Part shown: positions 9,035 through 18,034 of the stretch, piece after piece
Position numbering within the stretch: the first letter of the stretch is position 1
How the letters are laid out: every line of letters starts with the position of its first letter
Assembly: GCF_000466745.1 (NCBI RefSeq)
Contig: NZ_ANNI01000007.1
Location: 62,001 to 126,000 of the forward strand
DNA length: 64,000 nt
Source of the DNA: Campylobacter concisus ATCC 51562
GTDB taxonomy: Bacteria; Campylobacterota; Campylobacteria; Campylobacterales; Campylobacteraceae
Reading direction: 5' to 3'
The notes under the pieces: generated by a model
Told to the model about the DNA's origin: nothing
Databases searched by the model: none
The model's input: only the letters and a program-made list of their open reading frames with translations
Made by a program: the position numbers and the translations under genes

Positions 9035-10897
9035 TTACTCTGGCTTCTTGCCGTCAAGTGAAAATATGCCTGTCACAACATCTTTGTAGCTAAGTTCAAG
9101 CTTGCCGTCTTTTAGTGTGACTATGCTGTGTTTTAAGAAATTTACATCATCTCTTTTTGGATAGTCCTCTCTTGTATGAGCACCACGGCTCTCAAGACGA
9201 TTTTGCGCTGCAAGACATGCTGCACGAGAAAGAAGTATAAGGTTGCCAAGCTCGACATAGTCAGTAAATGCTGTGTTCATGATTGGGTTTTGATTTGGCA
9301 CTTTGAGGGTGTCATATTTTGCTTGGATAGCTTCTAAATTTTTAGAGAGCTGATCAAGTTTTGCACCAGTTCTAAAGATACCCATTAGATCCCAGTTGTT
9401 TTTACCAAGCTCTTCACGAAGTGCGTACATGTCGTTCACACCGCCCTCGCCTGTTGCTATGGCTTTAAATTTATCCTGCCACATTTTTGCTAGCTCAGAA
9501 GTCTTTTTACCGCTTGCAAATTTTGCATTTTGCGCATAAGCGCCAGCACCCTTGCCAGCTAGATCGCCAGTTACAACTGCGTCAGTTAGGCTGTTTCCAC
9601 CAAGGCGGTTTGCACCGTGGATAGATACACATGAAGCCTCACCGCCTACGTAAATTCCAGGGATTTTTGTGCTCATATCATCAAATTTAGCTACCTCTAT
9701 ACCACCCATTGAGTAGTGAGCTGTTGGGCGAATAGGTACTGGTTGCTCAATTAAATCGATATTTTGGAAAAGCATAGCAGTGTGGCGAATTTTTGGAAGC
9801 TTTTTCATAATGGTATCTTTGCCAAGGTGACGAACGTCACAAAGCACGTAAGCGCTCATGCCCTCGCCAAAGCCTCTACCCTCGCGAATTTCTGTCTCGA
9901 TCGCACGAGCGACGACATCACGAGGAGCTAGTTCCATCTTTTCGTGATAGTTTTTCATAAAGCGCTCGCCCTTGTTATTTAACAAGTATCCACCCTCGCC
10001 GCGAGCAGCTTCTGTGATTAGTGTGCCACCATTTTGAACGCCAGTTGGGTGAAACTGAAGCATCTCAGGATCTTCAAAACCAAGACCTGCTTTAAGCGCA
10101 GCAGCGATGCCATCACCAGTTGCTATAAATGGAACTGATGTGCGGTTATAGAAAATTCTAGTGTATCCGCCAGTTGCGATAACAAGTGACTTGCAAAGGA
10201 CTGGATAAATTTGACCATCTTGGATATTGCGAAGAACGACGCCTTCGACCTTGCCGTCCTCAAGACCGATCTCAAGCAGCTCATGATCCATTAAAAATTT
10301 AACGCCAGCTGTGATAGCGTCATCAAGACAAGCGTGCATCAAAATGTGACCAGTTTTATCAGCTGCATAGTTACAGCGTTTTTTGCTAGCGCCACCCATG
10401 AAACGAAATGCCACGTCGCCGTTATCTTTACGGGACACGTCGCCATTATCTATACGAGAAAAGAGCATACCATTGTGATCTAGCTCATGTATGACTACGC
10501 CTGCTGCCTCGCAAAATTTCACAACTGCATCTTGATCGGCAAGATAAGCCGCACCTTTAACTGTGTCATAAGCGTGAAGCTTGAAGCTATCGCCATTACT
10601 AAAGTCAGTAACGCCGTTTATTCCACCCTCTGCCATACAGGTCGCATTACGTGATGGCATCATCTTTGTAGCAACAACGACGGTTGAGTTTGGATATTGC
10701 TTGCGAACGGCTGTTGCTGCACGAAGTCCGGCACCACCAGAACCGATTATTAGCACATCAACAGATGGCAAGCCACTTTCATTGCCTTTTGGCAACTCAC
10801 CAGCAAAAACATTGGTTGCACCAGCTGTTGTAGCTAGCGCACCTACGCTGATACAGGCACTTTGTAGAAATTCTCTTCTGGTAAATTTTTCACTCAT
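9035..10897 (-). CDS. mfrA: MfrA, Tat-exported flavoprotein of methylmenaquinol:fumarate reductase
   Basis: The 620-residue flavoprotein begins with a twin-arginine signal (TRREFLQ, residues 6-12, then a hydrophobic segment), so the enzyme acts in the periplasm. The FAD-binding GSGGAGLRAA (52-61) and active-site stretches HPTG, ARGEGG, RPTAHYSMGG and HGANRLGGNSL match fumarate reductase/succinate dehydrogenase. The histidine that carries covalent FAD in E. coli FrdA (in RSHTVAAEGG) is alanine here (SRNATCMAEGG, A85), so FAD is probably not covalently bound at that position. The ATG has AGGAAG upstream. In C. jejuni (Cj0437) and Wolinella this complex reduces fumarate and methylated substrates at the expense of menaquinol. 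Confidence 0.93.
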   Translation of the reverse strand: MSEKFTRREFLQSACISVGALATTAGATNVFAGELPKGNESGLPSVDVLIIGSGGAGLRAATAVRKQYPNSTVVVATKMMPSRNATCMAEGGINGVTDFSNGDSFKLHAYDTVKGAAYLADQDAVVKFCEAAGVVIHELDHNGMLFSRIDNGDVSRKDNGDVAFRFMGGASKKRCNYAADKTGHILMHACLDDAITAGVKFLMDHELLEIGLEDGKVEGVVLRNIQDGQIYPVLCKSLVIATGGYTRIFYNRTSVPFIATGDGIAAALKAGLGFEDPEMLQFHPTGVQNGGTLITEAARGEGGYLLNNKGERFMKNYHEKMELAPRDVVARAIETEIREGRGFGEGMSAYVLCDVRHLGKDTIMKKLPKIRHTAMLFQNIDLIEQPVPIRPTAHYSMGGIEVAKFDDMSTKIPGIYVGGEASCVSIHGANRLGGNSLTDAVVTGDLAGKGAGAYAQNAKFASGKKTSELAKMWQDKFKAIATGEGGVNDMYALREELGKNNWDLMGIFRTGAKLDQLSKNLEAIQAKYDTLKVPNQNPIMNTAFTDYVELGNLILLSRAACLAAQNRLESRGAHTREDYPKRDDVNFLKHSIVTLKDGKLELSYKDVVTGIFSLDGKKPE

Positions 10898-10973
10898 TGA
10901 TAACTTCCTATCTTAGTAAATTTTTAGCGTTTAAAACGCACCGCCAGTTCATTTCTTAATATTTTTTAAAACA

Positions 10974-10979
10974 ATTATA
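10974..10979 (-). promoter_or_regulatory. Candidate -10 box of mfrABE
   Basis: TATAAT on the minus strand lies 77 bases upstream of the mfrA ATG in a very AT-rich stretch, predicting a leader of about 70 bases. The leader contains the short palindrome GCGTTTAAAACGC at 10927-10939, which could bind a regulator or be chance. In such AT-rich DNA the box alone is weak evidence. Confidence 0.35.
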
Positions 10980-11089
10980 TTAATTAAATAATTAATAATG
11001 AAAGATTACATTAAATTTACTTAAAAGAAACATAAAGATTTATTTTAGATTAAGAAATGAGAGCTGATATTAAAATCAAAAAGGATAAA

Positions 11090-11221
11090 ATGGGCTTTTT
11101 AGGCGGTTTATATAAATTTAGCGGTAGAAATTTTATAAGATGTATAAAAATTTCTACCGATTTGAAGTTTATTTTTATTTTTGAGTTTTTAAGCTTTAGA
11201 AGCTCTTTTTTAGGATATTAG
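11090..11221 (+). CDS. Possible small ORF of 43 residues
   Basis: ATG at 11090 is preceded by AAAGGATAAA, a good ribosome site, and the frame runs 43 codons to TAG at 11219-11221. The product would start MGFLGGLYKFSG and have a hydrophobic C-terminal half (FIFIFEFL). It contains a long hairpin within its coding sequence and stands alone between two minus-strand operons. I recognise no family; it may be chance. Confidence 0.2.
   Translation: MGFLGGLYKFSGRNFIRCIKISTDLKFIFIFEFLSFRSSFLGY
11122..11159. repeat. Long intergenic inverted repeat
   Basis: CGGTAGAAATTTTATA at 11122-11137 pairs with TATAAAAATTTCTACCG at 11143-11159: a 16-bp stem with a single bulged A and a five-base loop. Flanks on both sides are T/A-rich but without a clean U-tract. 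It could be a bidirectional terminator, a regulatory RNA stem or a decayed mobile-element end; the sequence alone does not decide. Confidence 0.55.
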
Positions 11222-11293
11222 AAAAGATAAATTTACTTTTATACTTAAATAAATATATTAAATATAATAAATAACATTATTTTTGTCCTATTA

Positions 11294-12308
11294 TCAAAAT
11301 TCACCCTTTGGGTGCAAAATTTCTTTTAGCTCGCTATCACTTAACTTGTAATTATAAAATCTCTCGTAAAACTCTTTTGTTTTTTGCTCTAAATTTAGAT
11401 CACTAAATTGCTCTGGATAAAATGTCTTAGCCAGCCAAAGCGGATAAAGCGCACCCTCAGCACTTCTTACACTCCAAAGATAAACGCCACTTGGCACTAC
11501 AAAAATTTGCCCATTTTGCACAGCTTTTAGCTTGGCAAATGATGCGTTTTTAGCGATGGCATCGGCACTTTTTTGTGAATTTGTAATGATGATGTCTGGG
11601 TTGAATATGATGACTTGTTCTTCGTTTATCGCTTTTGAAATTTTAAAATCCCCATCGCTTAGCTCTGAGCTTAAATTTATACCGCCAGCCACACTAATAT
11701 ACTCAGCGCCGATATCCTTTGAGCTAATGGTGTTAAAATTTCCAGAGCTATAGTTAAGCACAAGAACTCTCTTTTTTGGCGTTAAATTTGCTGTTTTTTT
11801 GGCTTACAAATTTTATGTTGTCATTAAAATAGTCATTAAACTCACGCGCTCTTTTTACACTCTTTTCGCCCCAAATTTCAGCGATCTTACTAAAGCTATC
11901 TTGTATCTCTTTGATGCTTTGAAATTTATCTATCTTCACAACTGCGATGCCAGCGCTCTCTAACTGAGCCTTGCTATTTTCATCAAACATCATACCAATT
12001 GGCCCAAAAACAACTTGCGTTTTTGAAGCGATAATCGTTTCAACACTGCTACTTAGCATGCCACTTTTGTTGTCATTGCTCTTTATCTTTGGAAAAATTT
12101 TTGACATTAGTGGAGGCAGTTTTGGCGCACCGCTAATTATGTGATCTTCGTTGCCAAGCATCGCAGAGACCTGCACAAATGCCCCTATCAAAGGCGTTGC
12201 ACGCTCGATAACATCAGGCACTTCAACCTTTTTATCGTCGCTATCAAGCACCACTCTTGCTTGCAAACTAACAAGTAAAAAAGCCAAAAGTAAAATTTTC
12301 TTAAACAT
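11294..12308 (-). pseudogene. Periplasmic metal-chelate binding protein of an ABC importer, frameshifted
   Basis: Two frames together make one class III (FecB/BtuF-type) substrate-binding protein. The N-terminal half starts at ATG 12308 (AGGAG upstream; residues MFKKILLLAFLLVSLQA form a signal peptide) and runs to TAA near 11754. The C-terminal half continues in the +1 frame from about 11770 (RVLVLNYSSGNFN) to 11294. The switch lies at a run of six A (minus strand) followed by GAGAG; removing one A restores a continuous protein of about 338 residues. The typical family motifs around ERATPLIGAFV and NPDIIITNS are present. The shift is to +1, so it is not a classic -1 slippery site. It is last in the operon with the permease and ATPase. 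It may be a real mutation, slippage, or a sequence error. Confidence 0.8.
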
Positions 12309-12319
12309 ATTTTCTCCTT

Positions 12320-13096
12320 TCAATCCACCATCACGCAAGAGTAATGCTCGCGCTCATCGATGATATTTTTCACCACTCGTATATCTACGCCGTAAATTTT
12401 CTTTAAATTTTTGCCGTTCATCACCTCGCTAGCCTCGCCGTAGATGTAGTTTTTATCACGCCCAAGCATCGCAACCTTTGCATTTAGATAAAAGACCTGC
12501 TCTGGCTGATGTGAGGTTAAGATGATGATGTAGCCTTGCTTTGCGAGCATTTTTATCTCTTTTAAAACTCGCATTTGGTTGCCAAAGTCTAAATTTGCCG
12601 TTGGCTCATCAAGTAGCATCACCTTTGAGCGTTGCGCTAATGCCCTAGCTATGAGCACCATTTGCCGCTCGCCGCCACTTAGATCGGTGTAAATTTTATC
12701 TTTAAAGCTCTCTAAATTTAGCGTCTTTAACGCGTCTAGCGCTATCTTTTCATCCTCTTTGCTAGGACGCTCAAATATACCAAGTCTGGCATTTGCACTC
12801 ATCATCACCACGTCAAAAACGCTAAAAGCAAATGGCGGTGTGTGAGCTTGCGGGACGTAGCTTATAAAGCTTGCTCGCTCTTTTTCGCTCATCTTTAGCA
12901 CATTTTTGCCGTCTATTAAAATTTCGCCCCCAAGTGGCTTTAAAAAGCCAAGTATCGTCTTAAATGTTGTCGTTTTGCCAACGCCGTTGCTACCAAGCAG
13001 GCAAAAGATGTCGCCATCTTGTAAATTTGCATTGAAATTTTCTATAACGACCTTTTTGTCGTAGCCACAGTTTAAATTTTTTATCTCAAATTTCAC
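12320..13096 (-). CDS. ABC importer ATPase (FecE/BtuD type)
   Basis: The 258-residue ATPase has Walker A GSNGVGKTT (about 35-43), the signature LSGGERQMVLIARAL (about 137), and Walker B VMLLDEPTANLD, followed by the switch His in LTSHQPEQ. It powers import by the neighbouring FecCD-type permease. The start overlaps the permease stop by four bases and the binding-protein gene starts 11 bases after its stop. This ATPase type serves iron-siderophore, haem, cobalamin and nickel-chelate importers; the substrate is not determined by sequence. Confidence 0.92.
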   Translation of the reverse strand: MKFEIKNLNCGYDKKVVIENFNANLQDGDIFCLLGSNGVGKTTTFKTILGFLKPLGGEILIDGKNVLKMSEKERASFISYVPQAHTPPFAFSVFDVVMMSANARLGIFERPSKEDEKIALDALKTLNLESFKDKIYTDLSGGERQMVLIARALAQRSKVMLLDEPTANLDFGNQMRVLKEIKMLAKQGYIIILTSHQPEQVFYLNAKVAMLGRDKNYIYGEASEVMNGKNLKKIYGVDIRVVKNIIDEREHYSCVMVD

Positions 13097-14103
13097 GCAA
13101 AACCCTTTTTGCTCTTATAGAGCAGATAGACAAAAACAGGTGCGCCAACTAGCGAAGTGATGACGCCAAGCGGGATCTCGCTTGCCATTAGGCTGCGTGA
13201 AGTGGTATCGACTATAAGCAAAAATAGCCCTCCGCCAAGCAGAGAAGCTGGAAATAGCGTGATGAAATTTGCCCCTACGACAAAGCGCATGATGTGAGGG
13301 ATGACAAGCCCCACCCAGCCCACGATACCGCAAAATGAGACACAAGTAGCGGTTAGAAGCGTTGAAGCGATGATGATTATGATGTTATAAAATTTCACAT
13401 TTAGCCCCATCGCCCTAGCCTCTTCTTCGCCAAAGCTAAGCGTATTTAGCTTGTAGCGAAGCATGAAAAGTGGTACAAGGCAGATCATAACTACGCAAAA
13501 AAGCAGAGCTAAATTTTTATATCCGCCGCTTCTTGCAAGGCTTCCCATCAGCCAAAAAGTGACTTCTGGTAGCTTATCTTCGCTATCGGCTAGAAATTTT
13601 ATTAGCGAGCTAAGCGCCCCAAAAAGAGATGAGATGACGATGCCAGTTAGCACCATCACGAGTAAATTTAGCCTACCCTTTGCGATGACGCTGCTTATAA
13701 AAACGACGGCAAAAACAGCAAAAAGACCGCAAGCAAAGGCGCTAAGCTGCACGCCTATGTAGTTAAAATTTAAGATGATAGCCACGCTCGCCCCCACAGC
13801 TGCGCCACTTGAGACGCCAAGGATGTCAGGCGAGACTAGAGGGTTTTTAAAAAGGCCTTGATAGACAGCTCCAGAGCTAGCAAGCGCTGCACCAACAAGG
13901 ACGGCAAAAAGCACCCTTGGCAAGCGAATGAGCGTAAAGACCGTGTAGCCTTGCTCGTCGCCTGGTTGCTCGTTTAAAATGGCCGATCTTATAAACTCAA
14001 AAATTTGCGCGTAACTTATCTCGTAGCGTCCGATGCCTAGCGAAAAAAAGAGCACCAGCAAAAGAAGCGCAAATAATGCGAAAATGATCTTTTGACTACT
14101 CAA
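13093..14103 (-). CDS. ABC importer permease (FecCD/BtuC family)
   Basis: The 336-residue integral membrane protein has about ten hydrophobic segments and the family signatures RLPRVLFAVLVGAALASSG, NPLVSPDILGVSSGAA and GIVGWVGLVIPHIMR. It is the channel of the importer and would work as a homodimer. It overlaps the ATPase gene by four bases and the upstream methyltransferase gene by eight, showing strict co-transcription with a methyltransferase. Confidence 0.93.
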   Translation of the reverse strand: MSSQKIIFALFALLLLVLFFSLGIGRYEISYAQIFEFIRSAILNEQPGDEQGYTVFTLIRLPRVLFAVLVGAALASSGAVYQGLFKNPLVSPDILGVSSGAAVGASVAIILNFNYIGVQLSAFACGLFAVFAVVFISSVIAKGRLNLLVMVLTGIVISSLFGALSSLIKFLADSEDKLPEVTFWLMGSLARSGGYKNLALLFCVVMICLVPLFMLRYKLNTLSFGEEEARAMGLNVKFYNIIIIIASTLLTATCVSFCGIVGWVGLVIPHIMRFVVGANFITLFPASLLGGGLFLLIVDTTSRSLMASEIPLGVITSLVGAPVFVYLLYKSKKGFA

Positions 14104-14935
14104 ATTTCATCTCCCGCACATCCCACCAGATGAGATAGCTCTTTGTTGCTCTTTTAAATTTATATCCGTCATTTGTTTTAGTAAGATACTTTTCTACATT
14201 TTTTTTGTAAATTTCTTCTTTTTGGGGCGCTATCTCGCCAACAAATCTAAAATAAGAAAACGCCTCTTCAAGGCTAGCAAAATCCCTCTCAAAAATGGTG
14301 TCGATTATCTTTAAATTTGGATTTGCTCCCATGTCGTAAGCGATGTTAAAGATAAAGTTGTAGCCAAATCTCCTATCGCTAAAACCTGCCTCTTTTTCAT
14401 CTTTTATCCCTTTTAAGAAGTCTTGCCAGAACGTCTTTAAACTTGGATAATCCATTAAAAAAGAGGTCATCACGACATATTTTTTAGCAAATCTGCAAAG
14501 CTTTTTTATATCAAAAAGTCCAACTGAGCGTGATGCTAGCACAATATCGTGTTTTGGTAGGTCTTTTATGCTTTGCTCATCGCTCCAGTCTTTTTGGATG
14601 AAATTTATATTTTTCGCTCCAGCCTCTTTTGCGTTTTTCTTGGCGTATTCAAGCATTTTTGCAAACGGATCTAGCGCACTTACGCTCTTTGCTAGCTTTG
14701 CAAGTGGCACGCTAAGCCTTGCAGGACCACACCCAACGTCAAGCACGCTGTCATCTTTTGTGATAGGTAAATTTGAGAGCAAATTTAACGTAGAGGCTGT
14801 CTCCATGCCAGTCATCTCGTTATACATATCTGCGCAATCATCCCAGTTTACGCCACCATCTTTGCCCTTTACTTTTTGCAAAGTAGGCGAAAATACTCTC
14901 TCTAAAATCGCTTGATAATCAACCAGCCCTTGCAT
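14096..14935 (-). CDS. SAM-dependent methyltransferase in a metal-uptake operon
   Basis: The 279-residue protein has a class I methyltransferase fold: motif I VLDVGCGPARLSVPLAKLA (about residue 70), the acidic end of strand 2 in SALDPFAKML, and a later DIVLASRSVG. No substrate-specific motif was recognised. Its stop overlaps the permease start, and the TonB-receptor gene lies just upstream on the same strand behind a hairpin. Association of a small-molecule methyltransferase with a FecCD-type importer suggests it modifies a metal ligand or the imported chelate, but this is inference. I do not know a named family member. Confidence 0.8.
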   Translation of the reverse strand: MQGLVDYQAILERVFSPTLQKVKGKDGGVNWDDCADMYNEMTGMETASTLNLLSNLPITKDDSVLDVGCGPARLSVPLAKLAKSVSALDPFAKMLEYAKKNAKEAGAKNINFIQKDWSDEQSIKDLPKHDIVLASRSVGLFDIKKLCRFAKKYVVMTSFLMDYPSLKTFWQDFLKGIKDEKEAGFSDRRFGYNFIFNIAYDMGANPNLKIIDTIFERDFASLEEAFSYFRFVGEIAPQKEEIYKKNVEKYLTKTNDGYKFKRATKSYLIWWDVREMKFE

Positions 14936-14992
14936 CTTTCTCCCCTTGGTTATTTAAATCTACCCTACAAAAAGGACAAATTTAAAGAGCCT

Positions 14993-15015
14993 AAAGCCAA
15001 AATAAATTTGGCTTT
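14993..15015 (-). terminator. Hairpin between the TonB receptor and methyltransferase genes
   Basis: AAAGCCAAA and TTTGGCTTT form a 9-bp stem around a five-base loop, 11 bases after the receptor stop. It probably ends or attenuates the receptor transcript, so receptor and ABC genes may be made in different amounts. Confidence 0.6.
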
Positions 15016-15025
15016 AGTTTTGGTT

Positions 15026-17202
15026 TTAGAATTTAACTTCAGCTGATAACATAAAAGTTCTTGATTGTCCTAAGAATAGGCTAGAGCCTGTTTTATTGTC
15101 TGTTCCATCAATGTTTGACGGGAACATTCCGACCCAGTATTTTTTATCAAATACGTTATTTACGTTAAATCTTAGCGTAGTTTGCTTTCCTAGCCACTCT
15201 TTGGTCACGTAGCGGATGCCAAGATCGGTTGTAAAGTAAGCAGGAGCTGCATTTATGTTACGTTGATCAGCATAACGTTTGCCAGTATAGTGAAAATTTG
15301 CACTTAATGCTAGCTTATTTGTATTTGGTACAAGGTAGTCAAAGAGTAGGTTTGATTGCACGCGCGGCTCGCCAACTACGATTTTACCCTCTGCGTAGGT
15401 TTGTTTTGCTCTTTTTAGCTTAGGCTGGATTAGCGCGATACCGCCCATTACGCTAAGATCGTTTGTGATCTTACCGCCTGCGCTGACTTCAAGTCCTCTA
15501 TTTACTTGCTCGCCTTGCTCGCCGTATTCATTATTGTCGCCAAGATAAATTAATGGGCGTTTGATCTCAAAAAGCGCAGCCGATAGGTCAAGCTCGTCCA
15601 TCCTAGCCTTTGCGCCAACTTCGTATTGCTTACTTCTGTACGGCTTTACGACAACCGTCTCACCGTATCGCGGGTTGCTTGCGTCGGTGTAGGTATAAGC
15701 AGATCCGCCTTGCAAGCTATCAGCATATGTGAAATACAAGCTGACGTTCTCAACTGGGCGGTAGATGAGGCTTCCTGCATAGCTATTGCCGCTTTTGTCG
15801 TAGCTTTTTACACCCGTTTGCTTGTTTTTACTTTCGAAGTTGCTTCTAGCCGCACTTAAAATGACGCTAAAATAGTCGTTTATTTTGATGTCGTCAGCGA
15901 TAGTTATATTTTTCATAATAGTATCGCTACTTTTATAAGCTCCGCTTGCTTTTTTTGTGTTAGGCTGTGCAAAGACGCGCGGACTATATAAGTTAGAATT
16001 TCCTAAAGAAACTGGTCTTGAAGCAGGATTTCTAGCACCATATAAAGTCCATATATATCCATTTGTTTGCACGCCAAGATTGTGTTCTATGCCAAATGTT
16101 TCAAATTCGGTTATAGCCTTTGCAAACCAGCTTTGCACGTCAAATCTTTGAGCTGCACCGCCACCGCCACCAGCTTTTACGTCAAAATCACCGTTTTGAT
16201 TAGTAAAAGTTTTGCTTGTGCCATACATATCACGGATGGCCTTTTGCCACTGATAGCTACCTCGAAATACCAATTCTCGGTAGGTGCGTATTTAAATTTA
16301 GCGCTTGCAGTCGTTGTTTTTAGATCACTTCCAGCCCACTCTTGTTCTAAACCAGCTTTAGTAGTTTTAGTAGCACTTGGAATATCAAAATTTAAGACAC
16401 CGTTATCACCTGGCATAGAAAAGCCACCAGGATTTCCTAACATTTTATGTCTGTAGTAGCTAAAATTTGTCTCGATCGTGAAATTTTCAGTTAAATAAAA
16501 GTCAAGTCCAAGACTAGCCAAATTTCTTTCGTAGTCGCTTTTTTTAGCTTGTTTTGCACCGTCGCTTTTATAAAACACACCACGATATCCAACATGTTCA
16601 AATCTATTTGAAGTATCCCAACCTATACCAAAATTTGAGCGGCTCGTATAGTCAGCCCAAACCGTATTTGAGAAAGGTATCGGACGTTTTCTTGTGTAGT
16701 TAAAAAAGCCTGCTGGATTTTGTCCGCCATAAAGTGAGCCAGCAAGTCCGTTTTGGATTTGCAGACCTTCAAACATATACATCGGAATAGCTGTCGTAGA
16801 AACCGCATAAAAACCGTCCCAAAGTACGTTTCCAACGACTGATCCCTCAAAGCCACGCGTTTGCGGACGACCGACTTCTATACCACCTCTGGTTTGAATT
16901 TGCGCCGAAGGGAAGTATTTTACTGCGTCTTCAAAACCTGCTACACCTTGGTTGTTCATAGCTTCAATAGACATTGTATTTACCTGATAAGGCATATCAA
17001 GCACTCTTTTTCCTGCTAGAGGACCACTAGCAACGCCTTTGTTTAGTATGCCTTCGCTGATACCACTCTCGCTGATGTTATCACCGACTGAATTTACTTC
17101 AATACCCTCAAGCTTTGTCGTTTGCACAGCAAAAACTTGACTTAAAAAACCACTGCACATCAGAAGTGCAGCACATGTTGCAACTGAGATTTTGTAACTC
17201 AA
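15026..17202 (-). pseudogene. TonB-dependent siderophore-type receptor, frameshifted
   Basis: Two overlapping frames make one outer-membrane receptor of about 725 residues. The first part (ATG 17202, signal peptide to about residue 25) contains the plug domain: DMPYQVNTMS, GFEDAVKYFPSAQIQTRGG, RPQTRGFEGS, QIQNGLAGSLYGGQNPAGFFNYTRKRP. The second part is a 22-strand barrel ending in the outer-membrane signature MLSAEVKF with terminal Phe. The frame breaks near 16260: the sequence reads NWYFEV..., but one extra G would give NWYFEGSYQWQKAIRDMYG and join both parts. The receptor would take up a ferric or other metal chelate for the downstream ABC importer. Either it is inactivated, or one G was lost in sequencing; the rest of the reading frame is fully conserved, with no second lesion. 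Confidence 0.85.
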
Positions 17203-17456
17203 CTTTTACTCCTTTTACAAAAATTTTACATCTGAAATGTTACTAAAACAAATCTTAAATATAATTTATTAATTTATTAAATATTTAAAAATATATTTTA
17301 TTTAAGAAAGCTAAAATAAGGCATTATGAGAACGATTTTTAAAAATTTCATAGCTTTGATAAGATAAATAAATACTATAAATATAATCTTTTATATCGAC
17401 AAGTGATGCTTTAAATTTTAATAAAAGTAATAATTGATTTTTCTGTTTATAGTAGA

Positions 17457-17483
17457 AATTTTGGCTAAAAATTAGCCAAAATT
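17457..17483 (-). terminator. Terminator of the icd-mdh-oorDABC operon
   Basis: AATTTTGGCTAA and TTAGCCAAAATT form a perfect 12-bp stem with an AAA loop, directly at the oorC stop codon. On the minus strand it is followed by TCTAC, so the U-tract is provided by the stem's own AATTT end. Strong intrinsic terminator. Confidence 0.75.
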
Positions 17484-18034
17484 TATTTTAAAAGCTCTTT
17501 TGCATATTTTAGGCCTAGCTCATAAGCTTTAGCATTTGCTTCTTTGACCTTGGCTGGCACGCTTGCTAGCATCTCTTCACGCACTAAATTTTCATCCATG
17601 CACTTGCTCATCGCCACAGCCACGCCAAGAGCTACAACACTTTGAGTGATGACATTTCCAACCTCGTCTTTTGCGATAGAGATGATAGGAATTTCATAAA
17701 TTTTCCAGCGCTTTTTGTCTTCATCACTTACTTTTACCAAATTTGGCTCGACAACGATCGCTCCGCCCTCTTTCACGCCACTTTTAAAGGCGTTGTAGCT
17801 TATCTGCGCAGTGGCAAGCATAAAGTCTATCTCGCCCTCGTTTGCATAAGGATATAAAATTTCTTTCTCATCAAGTATGATATCGACCTTCGTTGGACCG
17901 CCACGCACCTGAGATGTGTAGGTAGAGGCCTTGACGCCGTATCCGCCTGCTTTTATCTTGGCAGCTGAGAGGATCTCGCCTGCTAGTATGACGCCCTGTC
18001 CGCCAACGCCGACAAATCTTAGCTGTGACTTCAT
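17483..18034 (-). CDS. oorC: OorC, gamma subunit of 2-oxoglutarate:acceptor oxidoreductase
   Basis: The 183-residue subunit begins RFVGVGGQGVILAGEIL, the pyruvate/ketoisovalerate oxidoreductase gamma signature, and contains TYTSQVRGGPTKVDIIL. With OorD, OorA and OorB it converts 2-oxoglutarate and CoA to succinyl-CoA and CO2, giving low-potential electrons (to flavodoxin or ferredoxin in relatives). It overlaps oorB by four bases and ends the operon at a strong terminator. It corresponds to Cj0538. Confidence 0.93.
   Translation of the reverse strand: MKSQLRFVGVGGQGVILAGEILSAAKIKAGGYGVKASTYTSQVRGGPTKVDIILDEKEILYPYANEGEIDFMLATAQISYNAFKSGVKEGGAIVVEPNLVKVSDEDKKRWKIYEIPIISIAKDEVGNVITQSVVALGVAVAMSKCMDENLVREEMLASVPAKVKEANAKAYELGLKYAKELLK

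Larger units (their letters stand above)
10898..11293. other. 396-base intergenic region between mfrA and the metal uptake locus
   Basis: The region holds the mfrA ribosome site and candidate -10, a short palindrome (10927-10939), a small ORF with a reasonable ribosome site (11090-11221, +) and a long inverted repeat (11122-11159) lying inside that ORF. The rest is AT-rich with no further recognisable signal. No RNA gene was recognised. Confidence 0.5.

Noticed and set aside
11765-11780. Programmed -1 frameshift site in the binding-protein gene
   Set aside because: The A-rich run resembles a slippery site, but the downstream half is in the +1 frame, so a -1 slip would not join the halves.
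13115-13345. 76-residue minus-strand frame inside the permease gene
   Set aside because: Alternative frame of a clear FecCD permease; no independent support.
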